Under the pieces are notes generated by a model, which made no database searches, had not been told where the DNA came from, and was given only the letters and a program-made list of their open reading frames with translations. Source: Streptomyces asiaticus (lineage in GTDB: Bacteria > Actinomycetota > Actinomycetes > Streptomycetales > Streptomycetaceae). From it: a stretch of DNA of 64,000 bases. Positions 41,726 through 51,104 of the stretch are shown one piece after another. The stretch lies in the NCBI RefSeq assembly GCF_018138715.1, contig NZ_JAGSHX010000006.1, positions 7,936,001-8,000,000 on the forward strand, in the 5' to 3' direction. A program made the translations under genes and the position numbers. Positions within the stretch are counted from its first letter, which is position 1; every line of letters starts with the position of its first letter.

Positions 41726-42203
41726 GTCTGCCCCAAGTCGGTCGTGTGCACCGAGGCCGTCTGCGTGAGCGCAGACGACGCCTCGGACGGTTCCTGCGGT
41801 TCCGGCGTGCGCCCGGACGTCCCGGGCGCGGATGAGCGTCATACGGTCTGCGGCGCGAGGTGATGAACCACCACCTGTCCATACGCCAACCGGCTCAGCG
41901 GCGGGCCGTGCGCCGGTTGGCGAGTGCCGGAACATCGACGGTCGGGCATCACAGCGGTGTGTCCTCGTGGAATCGGGGTCGGGGGCGGGGGCGGGGGCGG
42001 GGCCGGAAACCGGGTCGGTCAGCCGGTGTGCGGCCCGGACCGGGGCAGGTCGGCGCGTACGGTCATGGCCGGTATGGAAGAGGGCGCGGGACCCGCGGAG
42101 GTTGCGCGTCATGGTGCGGAGCTGGGGATTCCGCGGCCGGACGGCCGCCGGTGCTGGTGACGACGGCGTGAACGCCTTGAACGGATGCCCACACCCGCAG
42201 TAT

Positions 42204-42225
42204 CGTTCCGATTCGGATCGGAACG
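42204..42225. promoter_or_regulatory. Putative TetR operator upstream of the oxidoreductase gene
   Basis: CGTTCCGAT-N4-ATCGGAACG is a near-perfect 22-base palindrome 19 bases before the oxidoreductase start. The TetR gene two positions downstream is the likely ligand-responsive repressor. Confidence 0.75.
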
Positions 42226-42243
42226 TATTGAGAGGTGGCCACT

Positions 42244-43185
42244 ATGCGAGCAGCGGTCGTGCAGCCGTCCGGGGCGCTTGACCTGATCGACGTGGAACAG
42301 CCGGCACCCGGGCCCGGCCAGGTACTCGTCGAGGCCGACGTGATCGGCGCGGGCTATGTCGACGTCATGCTCAGCCGAGGCGAGTACCGGGGCATTCCCG
42401 GCCCGGGCTCCGTGCCGGGGATGGAAGTCGTCGGCCGAGTACAGGCGGCCGGACCGGGTGCGCCCGGCGATCTGGTCGGTCGGCGGGTACTGGCCATGCC
42501 AGCCCTCGGCGGCTACGCCGAGCGAGTCGTCGTCGACGCGGACCGGGTCCTGTCGGTGCCGGAGGAGGCCGACGCCGCCGAGGCGGTCGCGCTGGGCGTG
42601 AACGCGCTCGTCGCCGAGATCGCGCTGCGCCGAGCGGGGACGGCGGCGGGCGAACACGTTCTCGTCCGCGGTGCGGGCGGCGGAATCGGTTCGCTGGCAA
42701 CACAGATCGCATCCGCTCGTGGGGCCGAGGTCACCGCGGTCACCTCCTCGGCGGCCCGTGGCGAGCGTCTGCTGGAGTTGGGCGCCGCGCGGATCGTGGA
42801 CCGGACCGCCTCCGCCGTCCCCGACCGGACCTACGACGTGATCGTGGACACGGTCGCGGGCCCGGACGCGGGCCGGTACCTGAAACTGCTACGCGACAAC
42901 GGACGCTATGCGTTGTGCGGCGGTGTCGGTGGCGCTCCGGGCGAAGACCTTCTCTCCACGCTGCTGAGCGATTTCCACAAGTCGCCGACGCTGCTGGCGT
43001 TCAGTCTGAACTCGGTGACACCACAGGAGTTGCTCCGATCCTGGCAGGAGATCACGGCGCTGTGGACCGGGGGCCTGCTCTCACCCGTGCTCCACCAGCG
43101 TCTTGCGCTCACCGACGCCGAGCACGCCCTGGAGCTGCTGGAACGCGGAACGCCGTTCGGCAAGGTGGTGCTGGATCCTCGGTAA
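42244..43185 (+). CDS. Zinc-type alcohol dehydrogenase-like / quinone oxidoreductase (MDR family)
   Basis: A 313-residue medium-chain reductase. The GroES-like half has 'PGPGQVLVEADVIGAGYVDV' and 'PGSVPGMEVVGRV'; the Rossmann half has 'HVLVRGAGGGIGSLATQIA' and 'YDVIVDTVAGPDAGRYL'. The structural and catalytic zinc Cys/His are missing, so it is of the quinone-oxidoreductase type using NADPH. ATG 42244 has GAGAGG 8 bases upstream. A TetR gene follows after 34 bases and a palindrome precedes it, so both form one autoregulated unit induced by some electrophile or quinone (inferred). Confidence 0.9.
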   Translation: MRAAVVQPSGALDLIDVEQPAPGPGQVLVEADVIGAGYVDVMLSRGEYRGIPGPGSVPGMEVVGRVQAAGPGAPGDLVGRRVLAMPALGGYAERVVVDADRVLSVPEEADAAEAVALGVNALVAEIALRRAGTAAGEHVLVRGAGGGIGSLATQIASARGAEVTAVTSSAARGERLLELGAARIVDRTASAVPDRTYDVIVDTVAGPDAGRYLKLLRDNGRYALCGGVGGAPGEDLLSTLLSDFHKSPTLLAFSLNSVTPQELLRSWQEITALWTGGLLSPVLHQRLALTDAEHALELLERGTPFGKVVLDPR

Positions 43186-43219
43186 GGTGGGCGGATCACG
43201 GCGGCAGCAGGGAGGTGCG

Positions 43220-43828
43220 ATGGCACGCCGACGCGACGAGCGCATCGACCGCTCCGTGCTGGCCGCGGTGTCCGAGCTGGTGCGGGAGGTCGGCTACTCG
43301 GCGCTGACCATGGAGGCCATCGCCGCCCGCGCGGGCACCACCAAGCCGGCCATCCGCCGCCGCTGGAAGAGCCGGCAGCACCTGATCGTCGCGGCCATGG
43401 CGCACGAACGGGTCGGCGTCGTGGAGATCGACACCGGCTGCCTGCACTGCGACATCGTCGGGCACCTGGAGGCGCTGCGCGTCGGCCTGGCCGATCCCGC
43501 CCTCAGCCGCGTGATCCCCGCACTGCTGGCCGACCTCGCCAACGATCCCCAGCTGCACGAGGAATTCCTCACCATCGTCTGGGAACCCCGCAGGAATGCC
43601 TGTGCGGTCTCTCTGCGCAGAGCGCGGGAACGCGGCGAGGTGCAGCAGCTCGATGTCGACCTCCTGCTGGACCTGTTCGCCGCACCCGTCGTCTTCCGGG
43701 CGTTGTTTCGCCATGCCGAGCTGGGGCCGGACTTCGCCGAACTCGTCACCCGTGCCGTGCTCGTCGGGGTGGGGGACTCCAGGACGTCCTACTGCACACG
43801 CCAAGCTGGTCAGGCGAGCTCGCGCTGA
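43220..43828 (+). CDS. TetR family regulator
   Basis: A 202-residue repressor with its helix-turn-helix at 10-57 ('SVLAAVSELVREVGYSALTM', 'ARAGTTKPAIRRRWKSRQHL') and a TetR_C-type domain ('PALLADLANDPQLHEEF'). GGGAGG lies 4 bases before ATG 43220. Cotranscribed with the oxidoreductase. The last 19 codons overlap the 3' end of the convergent remnant gene, suggesting that its native end was replaced when neighbouring DNA was deleted. Confidence 0.9.
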   Translation: MARRRDERIDRSVLAAVSELVREVGYSALTMEAIAARAGTTKPAIRRRWKSRQHLIVAAMAHERVGVVEIDTGCLHCDIVGHLEALRVGLADPALSRVIPALLADLANDPQLHEEFLTIVWEPRRNACAVSLRRARERGEVQQLDVDLLLDLFAAPVVFRALFRHAELGPDFAELVTRAVLVGVGDSRTSYCTRQAGQASSR

Positions 43829-44658
43829 GGCCCCTGGAGATCGGTGAGAGTGGCGGTCGGCTCGTCCCGCGGGTGCTGGATGGTGCCACGCGGCAGACGC
43901 GGCCGGGCGAGCAGTTGCGGGTGGTCCCGGCCGTGTTCCAGTTCCACCGCCTCGTCGGCGTAGCGGAGTGCGGAGTCGTCGTCGGCGTTCCGGGCCGCCA
44001 GTGAGGCGGCCGCCGCCGGGGCGACGGGGCGGTAGTCCGAGTCCGGTGCGGCGCGGTCGCGGGCCTGTGCCACCAGGCCGGCGGTGCCGGTGACCCGCCC
44101 GTCGGCCGTCTCGACCGCGGCGAGCGCACTGGCCAGCAGCAGTTGGCGTTCGTCCGTACCGGTGTGGAGACGGTGCAGCGCATGCGTCAGGTGGGTGCGC
44201 TCCTTCGCCGGCGGTTCCAGCGTGGCGGAGGGGACCACGGCCTCACCGTGCAGTGGCAGGCACATCGCGGTCAGCCAGCTGACCAGCCGTTCGTACGCTT
44301 CGGTTTCCTCGTCCTCGGCGATGAGCCTGTCGTGTCCGAAGCAGCGTATGGACTCCAGGAGCCGGAAGCGGGTGGGGCCGCTGGTGTCGGTGAGCGCAGT
44401 GATGACGGATTTGGCTTCCAGGCCGATGAGGAGCCGCGGTATCGCGGTGGCCGGGGCGGGCAGGTCGGAGGCGATCGCCGCGGCGGCGTCCGGGCCGAAG
44501 TCGTCGGACAGCACCGACAGCCTGCGCAGCAGCGCCTGTTTTTGCGGGTTCAGCAGGGCGTAGCTCCACTCCAGGGAGGCGCGCAGGCTCTGGTGGCGGT
44601 CGTCGGCGAGCCGCCGGCCGTTGGTCAGCAGGGCGAGCCGGTCCTCGAGCCGGGTCAC
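43810..44658 (-). pseudogene. Internal fragment of a LuxR/AfsR-type ATPase regulator
   Basis: The 282 codons begin at '[15 protein letters not shown]', then '[20 protein letters not shown]' and 'RRLSVLSDDFGPDAA'. This is the segment after the NB-ARC/AAA core of large transcriptional ATPases (AfsR/LuxR 'MalT-like' proteins) plus part of a helical repeat region. The P-loop, Walker B and any DNA-binding domain are missing, and the C terminus ends abruptly inside repeats. The GTG at 44658 with GGAG upstream could allow translation, but no function is expected. Confidence 0.75.
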
Positions 44659-44756
44659 GATCTCCTACATGATGAACAGGATGGCCCCCGGGATCATCGG
44701 TTCCGACCGAAGCGGCGCCTACGTCACGGCCATCTACGACGCACTTCGGAACCACG

Positions 44757-44804
44757 CCTAGGTGTGTTGTCCCGGCACGTTGGTGAGGGGACAACACACC
44801 CAGG
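44757..44804 (-). terminator. Long hairpin after the CocE-type hydrolase gene
   Basis: GGTGTGTTGTCCC pairs perfectly with GGGACAACACACC across a 14-base loop, and the stem can extend by four more bases with one mismatch. It lies just beyond the hydrolase stop on its strand. Confidence 0.75.
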
Positions 44805-44810
44805 GCGGTG

Positions 44811-47072
44811 TCAACCTACGATCGGCAGCTGTACGTAGCCCAGGCGGGACGGTCCTGTGTGCACTCTGTTGACGGCCCCGTCGTGGTAGGCGGGGTCGTA
44901 GGCGTGGTGCATGCCGTGCGCGACGCCGTCGTAGGGTTGCACGTCGACGCGGATGCGCTGGCCTTTTCTGAGCAGCCCGGTGCTGGGGACCAACTCGATT
45001 TCGACCTCGACCTCCTCGTCCGGGACGAGCTCCGCGTAGTCGGCTTTGCGATGGGTGTGTTTGACGGTGTAGTTCGTGCTGCGTTCTTCGTCGATTTTCC
45101 GGTGTGAGGCTTTCAGCCAGCCCTTCATGAGCGGAATGGGACGATCGCCGAAGCCGCTCGTGGCGAACCCGGTGAAGTCGACTTCGTGGCCGCTCTCGTC
45201 GATGACCCGTACCGACACGTAGATGTCCATGTCGTGGCTGGTGGACGAGACCGTCAAGCCGACTTTTCCGTATCCGGCGAGGATCGCGTCGGCGGTCAGC
45301 GGAGGGCTGAGGAACGAGCTGCCGGTGGCGTGCGGATCGGACTGGGCCGATGCGGGATCGACACGCAAGGCCGCTCCGCGGGCAGGAGGAACCAGCGCGA
45401 TCTCGGCCGGATATGCCGTCTGCGCCGAGGCGGTCGGTTCGGTCGTCTCCAGCCGGAGGAACTGTCGCTCTCCTGCCGGCTGGGCCGTCTGTGCGCGAGA
45501 GGCGTCGAGGTACCAGCGGCGGTACTCGGTGCGCGCGATGGGCCACTCGTTCTCGTGGAGGATGTGCGCGGCACCGTTGCCGGACCGGATCTCCAGGCGC
45601 ACGGGCGGGACGTCCATGATCCCGTTGTCGACTCCCTTGAGCCAGTGGTCGAAGAAGGCTTTGTACGCGGCGACGGTCTCCTCGGCGTAGGACTTCTGGA
45701 ACCAGTCGTCCCAGAGGTCGAGCTTCTTGTTCGCGGTCGGCGTGGCCAGATAGGCGTTGCTGCCGCCGAGCTGGTGGAAGTGAGCGGAGTGCGTCGTTGC
45801 GGCAACTGCCCAGAGGGGAACGGTGACGTCGGTCAGGTCGGGGCTCATGAAGACGTCGGCCCGTGGTCCGAAGACGGCGTCGGGGTCGGTGTCGCGGAAG
45901 GGGCTGTCCTTCAGGGTCTGGATGAAGTCCGCGATGTCGGGCGTTCCCACGACTGCGGGGTCGATCCCGTTCGCCTTCCAGACGGGCCAGAACTGCTCGT
46001 TGAAGATTCCGCCGTTGTAGGCGACCTCCTCGTAGAGGTCCACGTCGGTGCCGATGGCGATCATCGCTTTGAGGTGCTTGGGCTGGAGGCCGGCGGCCTG
46101 GTGCTGGCTCATCGCGAGGTATGACATGCCCCAGGTGCCGACGTTGCCGTTCGACCATGGTTGAACGCCGGCCCAGTCAATGCAGTCGCGAAGAGCCTCG
46201 GCTCCTGCGATCCCCCAGGGGGCGAGCCGTCCGGGGTTGTTGCCGGCGCCGGGCATGTCTGTCCGTACGACCGCGTATCCGTCGGGAACCCAGGACGCGG
46301 TGTTGACCGTTTCGTGATTCTCGAATGGCTGCCCGCCGGGATTGCCGCAGAAGTAGCCGTCCTCCATGAGCTCGTGCTCTTCGAGGTCGGCGGCGGTCGC
46401 GATGGAGTGGTGGTTGAACGCCTTGCCGTAGGGCCCCGAGCTGATGACGACCGGGTAGGTGCCTGGCCGGGCGGGCCGGAAGACGTCTGCGAGGACGTGC
46501 TCGCCGTTGTGCAGCGGGATCTTGACGTCGCGGAACCGCAGGATGCCCATCGCGTTGCGGCGCACCTCATTCCGGGCGTTCGCCGGCGTGCACAGAGTTC
46601 GCGGGCCGGTGTCCTCGAAGACTCCGGCTTCGTTCAGATCCCGCAGGATCTCGGCGATGACCGGGTCGTCGGTGAACGCCTGGACCTTGTCCGCGGCAGC
46701 GGTGCCCGTGAAGTCGGCGTCGTGCCGGAAATCGATGTGCCGGCGGCCGATGATGTCGTGGACCTCTGGGGCGATCTGTGTCCCGTGGTCCCGGATGTTC
46801 TTCCGGCCGAGGGTGAACACGAATCGGGCGATGTTCGTCAGTCCGGGGTCGCGCAGCTTGGCGACATCACCGTCCACACGGGCGACGATCTGCGCCAGGT
46901 TCACCCGGGGGCGGGCGGAGACGTTGCCGATGGGTGTCGCCCCGACGAGGAAAGCGACCCGTTCTCCCTCCTCGTACAGGAATTCACCCTCTGCTCCCGT
47001 GAGTCCCTGGTGAGTTGGGGTTTCGTAGATGAGACCGGTGATCGGGCCGGCCAGTAAACCTGTCTGCGTCAT
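44811..47072 (-). CDS. CocE/NonD family alpha/beta hydrolase with extra N-terminal domain
   Basis: A 753-residue protein. Residues 1-160 form an added domain ('GLIYETPTHQGLTGAEGEF' and 'LYEEGERVAFLVGATPIGNV') like the G-x-T-d-x-G-x-F repeat domain of bacterial surface lipoproteins, but with no signal peptide. From about 175 an X-Pro dipeptidyl-peptidase/cocaine-esterase domain follows: 'VKIPLHNGEHVLADVFRPA', nucleophile 'GTWGMSYLAMSQH' (about Ser317), and a C-terminal jelly-roll ('SSTSHDMDIYVSVRVIDESG'). It hydrolyses esters or amides. ATG 47072 has GAGGAAGAG upstream. Divergent from a TetR gene with a perfect palindrome between them. Substrate unknown. Confidence 0.88.
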   Translation of the reverse strand: MTQTGLLAGPITGLIYETPTHQGLTGAEGEFLYEEGERVAFLVGATPIGNVSARPRVNLAQIVARVDGDVAKLRDPGLTNIARFVFTLGRKNIRDHGTQIAPEVHDIIGRRHIDFRHDADFTGTAAADKVQAFTDDPVIAEILRDLNEAGVFEDTGPRTLCTPANARNEVRRNAMGILRFRDVKIPLHNGEHVLADVFRPARPGTYPVVISSGPYGKAFNHHSIATAADLEEHELMEDGYFCGNPGGQPFENHETVNTASWVPDGYAVVRTDMPGAGNNPGRLAPWGIAGAEALRDCIDWAGVQPWSNGNVGTWGMSYLAMSQHQAAGLQPKHLKAMIAIGTDVDLYEEVAYNGGIFNEQFWPVWKANGIDPAVVGTPDIADFIQTLKDSPFRDTDPDAVFGPRADVFMSPDLTDVTVPLWAVAATTHSAHFHQLGGSNAYLATPTANKKLDLWDDWFQKSYAEETVAAYKAFFDHWLKGVDNGIMDVPPVRLEIRSGNGAAHILHENEWPIARTEYRRWYLDASRAQTAQPAGERQFLRLETTEPTASAQTAYPAEIALVPPARGAALRVDPASAQSDPHATGSSFLSPPLTADAILAGYGKVGLTVSSTSHDMDIYVSVRVIDESGHEVDFTGFATSGFGDRPIPLMKGWLKASHRKIDEERSTNYTVKHTHRKADYAELVPDEEVEVEIELVPSTGLLRKGQRIRVDVQPYDGVAHGMHHAYDPAYHDGAVNRVHTGPSRLGYVQLPIVG

Positions 47073-47145
47073 GGGCTCTTCCTCGGGCGTGCGGAACGGG
47101 AGCTGGAGGTAGGAGGCGTGGTCGCCGCCGGTGCACCGCGGCAAC

Positions 47146-47165
47146 ATATCAACAGTCGTTGATAT
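47146..47165. promoter_or_regulatory. TetR operator (perfect palindrome)
   Basis: ATATCAAC-AGTC-GTTGATAT has perfect 8-base arms. It lies 25 bases upstream of the TetR start and 73 bases from the divergent hydrolase start. The low-GC arms stand out against the background. Confidence 0.85.
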
Positions 47166-47190
47166 CGCGTGCTCAGTGTACACTGCCGGC

Positions 47191-47835
47191 ATGGCTGAGC
47201 GACTCGAAACACGGGAGCCGCCTGCGCGGCGCGGCCGAAGGCCCGGGCGGAACACGACCCGCCAGGCGGTGCTCGATGCCGCGCGTCGGCAGTTCGCCGC
47301 GGCCGGGTTCAAGGGCGCGACGATCCGCGCGATCGCCGCGGACGCCGGCGTCGACGCCGCACTCGTCATGCAGTTCTTCCGGTCGAAGGACGAGCTCTTC
47401 GGGGCGGTGATGTCGATCTCGCCCGAGGCGCTCTCCCGTATCGCGGGCGCGTTCAGCGGTCCTCTGGAATCGGTTGGTGAGCAGGCTGTCCGGGCGTATC
47501 TCGCCGTCTGGGAGGGCGATCAGCCCGACGCCGACGCGCTGCGGGCGATGCTGCGTGGCGCGGTCTCCAACGAGCAGGCGGGCGCACAGCTGCGGGAGTT
47601 CATCGAATCGCGACTGTCCGAAGGCGTCCGGCACTTCGGGTCGGACCCTCATGATGCCGAGCTCCGCGCTGCTCTCGCGTCCTCCATGCTGATCGGCATC
47701 ACCGTCGGCCGGCAGATCGTGCGAGTCTCCGTGCTCGCCGAGGAAGACCGCGAGGCGATCGTCCGGCGCGTCGGTCCGGCTCTCCAGGCGCTGCTCGTAC
47801 CTCCGCGGTCGCCGACGTGCTGTCCGAACGGCTGA
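47191..47835 (+). CDS. TetR family regulator
   Basis: A 214-residue repressor. A basic, Arg-rich N terminus precedes the helix-turn-helix at about 25-72 ('AVLDAARRQFAAAGFKGATI', 'AADAGVDAALVMQFFRSKDE'). The ligand domain contains 'LRAMLRGAVSNEQAGAQLRE', typical of the TetR_C group with 'R-x-x-L' phrases. A TACACT box at 47179-47184 ends 6 bases before ATG 47191, so it may be leaderless. It is expected to control itself and the divergent hydrolase through the operator. Confidence 0.92.
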   Translation: MAERLETREPPARRGRRPGRNTTRQAVLDAARRQFAAAGFKGATIRAIAADAGVDAALVMQFFRSKDELFGAVMSISPEALSRIAGAFSGPLESVGEQAVRAYLAVWEGDQPDADALRAMLRGAVSNEQAGAQLREFIESRLSEGVRHFGSDPHDAELRAALASSMLIGITVGRQIVRVSVLAEEDREAIVRRVGPALQALLVPPRSPTCCPNG

Positions 47836-47923
47836 CGTCACGCCCGTTGACGCGCGTACCGGAGTGGCCGAAGAATGTGCGACACGCTCTGACAACGTTG
47901 TCCAGCCCCCGAGGTGTCGTTCC

Positions 47924-50900
47924 GTGTCGCACCCGTCCCTGCCCCTCGACCGCCGCCGCTTCCTGCATCTCGCCGGTCTCACGGGCGCGCTGGCCGCCCT
48001 GCCCCCGCTCACCGGAGCCGCGAGCGCCCACGCGGCGCGGGGCCGCACCGACACGCCGCCCGACGCCGTCGCGGCCACCTATCTGCGGGTGCTCCTGGAC
48101 CACACCCGGTGGTCCGAGACGCAGTGGGACGAGGCCCAAGGGCACTACACCGCCAAGGACTTCGGGTTCGCCGTGGTGCTCGGCAACGCGGTCCTGCTCA
48201 CCCACGGCACCTACGACGCGGCGCGCGCGGGCACCGACCGGGAGACCCTCGAGCGGCGCACGCTCGCCACCATCCGTCACTTCGCCGCGTCGAACCGGCT
48301 CACCGGCGGCGACGAGTGGGGCCGCACGCTCTTCTTCGACACCACCTTCCAGTCGTACTTCGTCCTCGCCGCCCGGCTGCTGTGGAAGGACCTCGACACC
48401 GCGACGCGGCGGAACGTCGAGACCATCGTCCGCGAACAGGCCGTCTACACCGCGTCGTTGGGCAGTGGCGACGACCCCGCCTCGGGCGACTGGACGCCGA
48501 ACGGCCTGACCGGCGGACACGTCGGCGACACCAAGCTGGAGGAGATGGGCCTGTACGCGCAGACCCTCGCACCGGCGCTCGCGTGGGCCCACGACGACCC
48601 CCGCGCCGCCGACTGGGCCAGGTGGTACGGCATCTGGTCGCGCAACGAGGCGGGGCTGCCGCCCGCCGACCTCGCCAACCCCGCCCGCGTGGACGGCGCC
48701 GCCGTCTCGGAGAACACCGCCCGCAACCTGTACGACACCTTCATCGTCGAGAACCACGGCTCCTTCGGCCCGCACTACCAGGAGGAGCTGTGGCGCACCT
48801 CCGGCCGCAACGCCGCGCACTTCCTGGCCGCCGGACGCCCCCTCCCGCAGGTCCTCGCGCGGCAGCCGAACGCGCAGCCGCTGTGGCGCACGCTGCTGGG
48901 CGTCATGAGCGACGCGGGCGAACCGCTGATGCCGATGGTCAACGACCGCGAGCACCTCTACGGCAGGGACGTCATCCCGCTCGCCTTCCTCTCCCAGGTG
49001 ATGCGCGACCGGGCCGCGGCGCGCGCGGAGCGGGAGCTGGCGTCCCGGCTGGAGGCGTACCAGCAGTACCCGCCCGAGCACCGGATGGCGAAGTTCTCGG
49101 GGGAGCCGAAGTACGAGCCGGAGGCGCGCGCCGAGATCGCGATCAGCTATCTGCTGCACGTGTGGGCGGCGGCGTCCGGGCGGCCCGTCGAGGCGCTGTC
49201 ACGCGAGGAGTTGTTCGCACGGGCCTCCGGTGTCACGGACTTCGGGACCGGCCCCGGACTGGTGTCGCACCAGTCGCGGGCCGCGTGGGCCGGTGCCGTG
49301 ACGAAGCCCGGGTTCGTGAAGTTCGCCTGGCAGCCGGGGCATGACGACTGGCTGTTCCGGCTCAGCGGTGCGACCCCGATGTTCCTGCCCGCCACCGCCG
49401 CGAAGGTCCAAAGCCGTACCGTGCGCGTGTACGAGTCCCCGCGCGACGGCTTCGACGGCAGTGCGACGCTCCTGCGCCTCGACGGCGGCTGGGCCGGGTT
49501 CGCGACCCTCCCGACGGGCTCGATCGTCTACGCGAGCGGCGGCACCGCCGACGCGGAGGGCCACCTCGAGGTGCACAACCTGACGATGCCCGGCATGCCG
49601 GGGCTCGACGGCGCGCGCACCTACCGCTTCGAGGAGGGCGAGGCGACCGTCCGCGCCCGCGACACCGCCACCGGCACACCCCCCGGACGGGTCGACGACC
49701 TCGGCTTCACCCCCACGACGGTGCGCCACGTCCGCATGCTCGGCGTGCGGCCCGACCCGGCCTACGGGTACTCCCTGTACGCCTTCGAGGTGCGCGACGG
49801 CGCCCAGGGCGCGGACCTCGCGCGCGGCGGGTCCGCCACCGCCTCGTCGGCCGACACCGGGAAGGGCGCGCCGCTCGCGGTCGACGGCGACGCGGCCACC
49901 CGCTGGGCGGTGTCGAGGGCCGACCGTCCGCGCGCCGACAGCTGGCTGGCCGTCGACCTCGGCGCCGAGCGCCGGATCGACCGGGTCACCCTGCGCTGGG
50001 AGTCGGCGGCCGGCCGCGCCTACCGCGTCCAGGGTTTCACGGACGGCCGGGACTGGAGGGACCTGGCGACCGGGCCGAGGCCGGCGGTGAACAGCCGTGG
50101 CGGCTGGCTCGACGTCGACGGCCGCGCCGGGCTCGTGGTGCGTGACGGCCGGAACCCGATCGGCGTCTACGACGACGAGATCGTCCTCGGCGACGGCCCG
50201 GCGGCACCGCTCCTCGTCGAGGGCTTCCCCGGCACGTCGGCCGGGAAGCTGCGCGCGCTCGCCCGGAGGGCCGCGCCCACGGCGGAGGCCACCGAGGTGC
50301 GCACGACGCTGACGGACGGGCATCTGACCCTGTTCAACCTCTCCGGCGAGTCCGTCAGGACGCGGATCACGATCCCGCGCACCGGCACGGACACCGTGGC
50401 CTTCGAGGGCACGCAGACGCTGACCGCCGACGGCACGTCCTTCGAGGCCACGCTGCCCGTCGCCACGGCGGTCGTGCTGCCCCCGCGCTTCACGCTCACC
50501 CCCCTCACGGGCCGGCGCCTGCCGCCGGGCCTGCGGGTCCAGGTCGTCGACGGCGCGACCGTGCGCCTGTCCGGGGCCTCCTGCACCCTGCGCGTCCGGG
50601 CCCAGGGGCACAGCGAGGTCGCCGTCGTCAGGGCGGACCGGACGATCACCGTCGTCCTGGCCGGGGCGGCCGCCCATCCGCACGACGACCTGGCCCTCGG
50701 CAGGACCGTCTTCCCCACGAGCCCGCTGCCGGAGGGCATGTCCGACCCCGCGGCGGCGGTGGACGGCGACGCCCACACGGCCTGGCAGCCGGGTCCGCGC
50801 GGCCGCATGGTCGTGGACCTCGGTGCGGCCCGCCCGGTCCGCCTGGTGGAGACCGAGTGGACGGCGGGGACGGCGCCGGGCGCGAAGGTCGGCTTCAGCA

Positions 50901-51055
50901 CGGACGGCATCACCTACCGGGACGCCGGGACCCTCACCGGCCGGGGCCGCGTACGCCGGTTGACCGCCTCCGGCACGGCCCGCTATGTCAGCCTCGAGGT
51001 CGACGCGTCGGCGCGGGCGGCGGCGTCCCGCCTGCGGCGCCTGACGGTGCGCTGA
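47924..51055 (+). CDS. TAT-exported alpha/alpha-toroid protein with discoidin domains
   Basis: A 1043-residue exported protein. A twin-arginine signal ('LDRRRFLHLAGLTGALAALP') leads; residues about 45-420 are helical with Trp/His-rich phrases ('GGDEWGRTLFFDTTFQSYF', 'FIVENHGSFGPHYQEELW') that resemble glycan lyases or hydrolases with toroid folds; beta domains follow. Two F5/8C-like carbohydrate-binding domains are seen near 645-770 ('SATASSADTGKGAPLAVDGD') and 925-1043 ('PAAAVDGDAHTAWQPG'). It probably degrades or binds a polysaccharide outside the cell. GTG 47924 has GAGG 9 bases upstream. I cannot name the lyase/hydrolase family. It stands alone, followed by a long GC-palindrome tract. Confidence 0.82.
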   Translation: MSHPSLPLDRRRFLHLAGLTGALAALPPLTGAASAHAARGRTDTPPDAVAATYLRVLLDHTRWSETQWDEAQGHYTAKDFGFAVVLGNAVLLTHGTYDAARAGTDRETLERRTLATIRHFAASNRLTGGDEWGRTLFFDTTFQSYFVLAARLLWKDLDTATRRNVETIVREQAVYTASLGSGDDPASGDWTPNGLTGGHVGDTKLEEMGLYAQTLAPALAWAHDDPRAADWARWYGIWSRNEAGLPPADLANPARVDGAAVSENTARNLYDTFIVENHGSFGPHYQEELWRTSGRNAAHFLAAGRPLPQVLARQPNAQPLWRTLLGVMSDAGEPLMPMVNDREHLYGRDVIPLAFLSQVMRDRAAARAERELASRLEAYQQYPPEHRMAKFSGEPKYEPEARAEIAISYLLHVWAAASGRPVEALSREELFARASGVTDFGTGPGLVSHQSRAAWAGAVTKPGFVKFAWQPGHDDWLFRLSGATPMFLPATAAKVQSRTVRVYESPRDGFDGSATLLRLDGGWAGFATLPTGSIVYASGGTADAEGHLEVHNLTMPGMPGLDGARTYRFEEGEATVRARDTATGTPPGRVDDLGFTPTTVRHVRMLGVRPDPAYGYSLYAFEVRDGAQGADLARGGSATASSADTGKGAPLAVDGDAATRWAVSRADRPRADSWLAVDLGAERRIDRVTLRWESAAGRAYRVQGFTDGRDWRDLATGPRPAVNSRGGWLDVDGRAGLVVRDGRNPIGVYDDEIVLGDGPAAPLLVEGFPGTSAGKLRALARRAAPTAEATEVRTTLTDGHLTLFNLSGESVRTRITIPRTGTDTVAFEGTQTLTADGTSFEATLPVATAVVLPPRFTLTPLTGRRLPPGLRVQVVDGATVRLSGASCTLRVRAQGHSEVAVVRADRTITVVLAGAAAHPHDDLALGRTVFPTSPLPEGMSDPAAAVDGDAHTAWQPGPRGRMVVDLGAARPVRLVETEWTAGTAPGAKVGFSTDGITYRDAGTLTGRGRVRRLTASGTARYVSLEVDASARAAASRLRRLTVR

Positions 51056-51104
51056 CCGCCTGCGCGGTGTCAGGCGGTCTTTCCCCTCCCCGCCCCTTCC
51101 CGAA

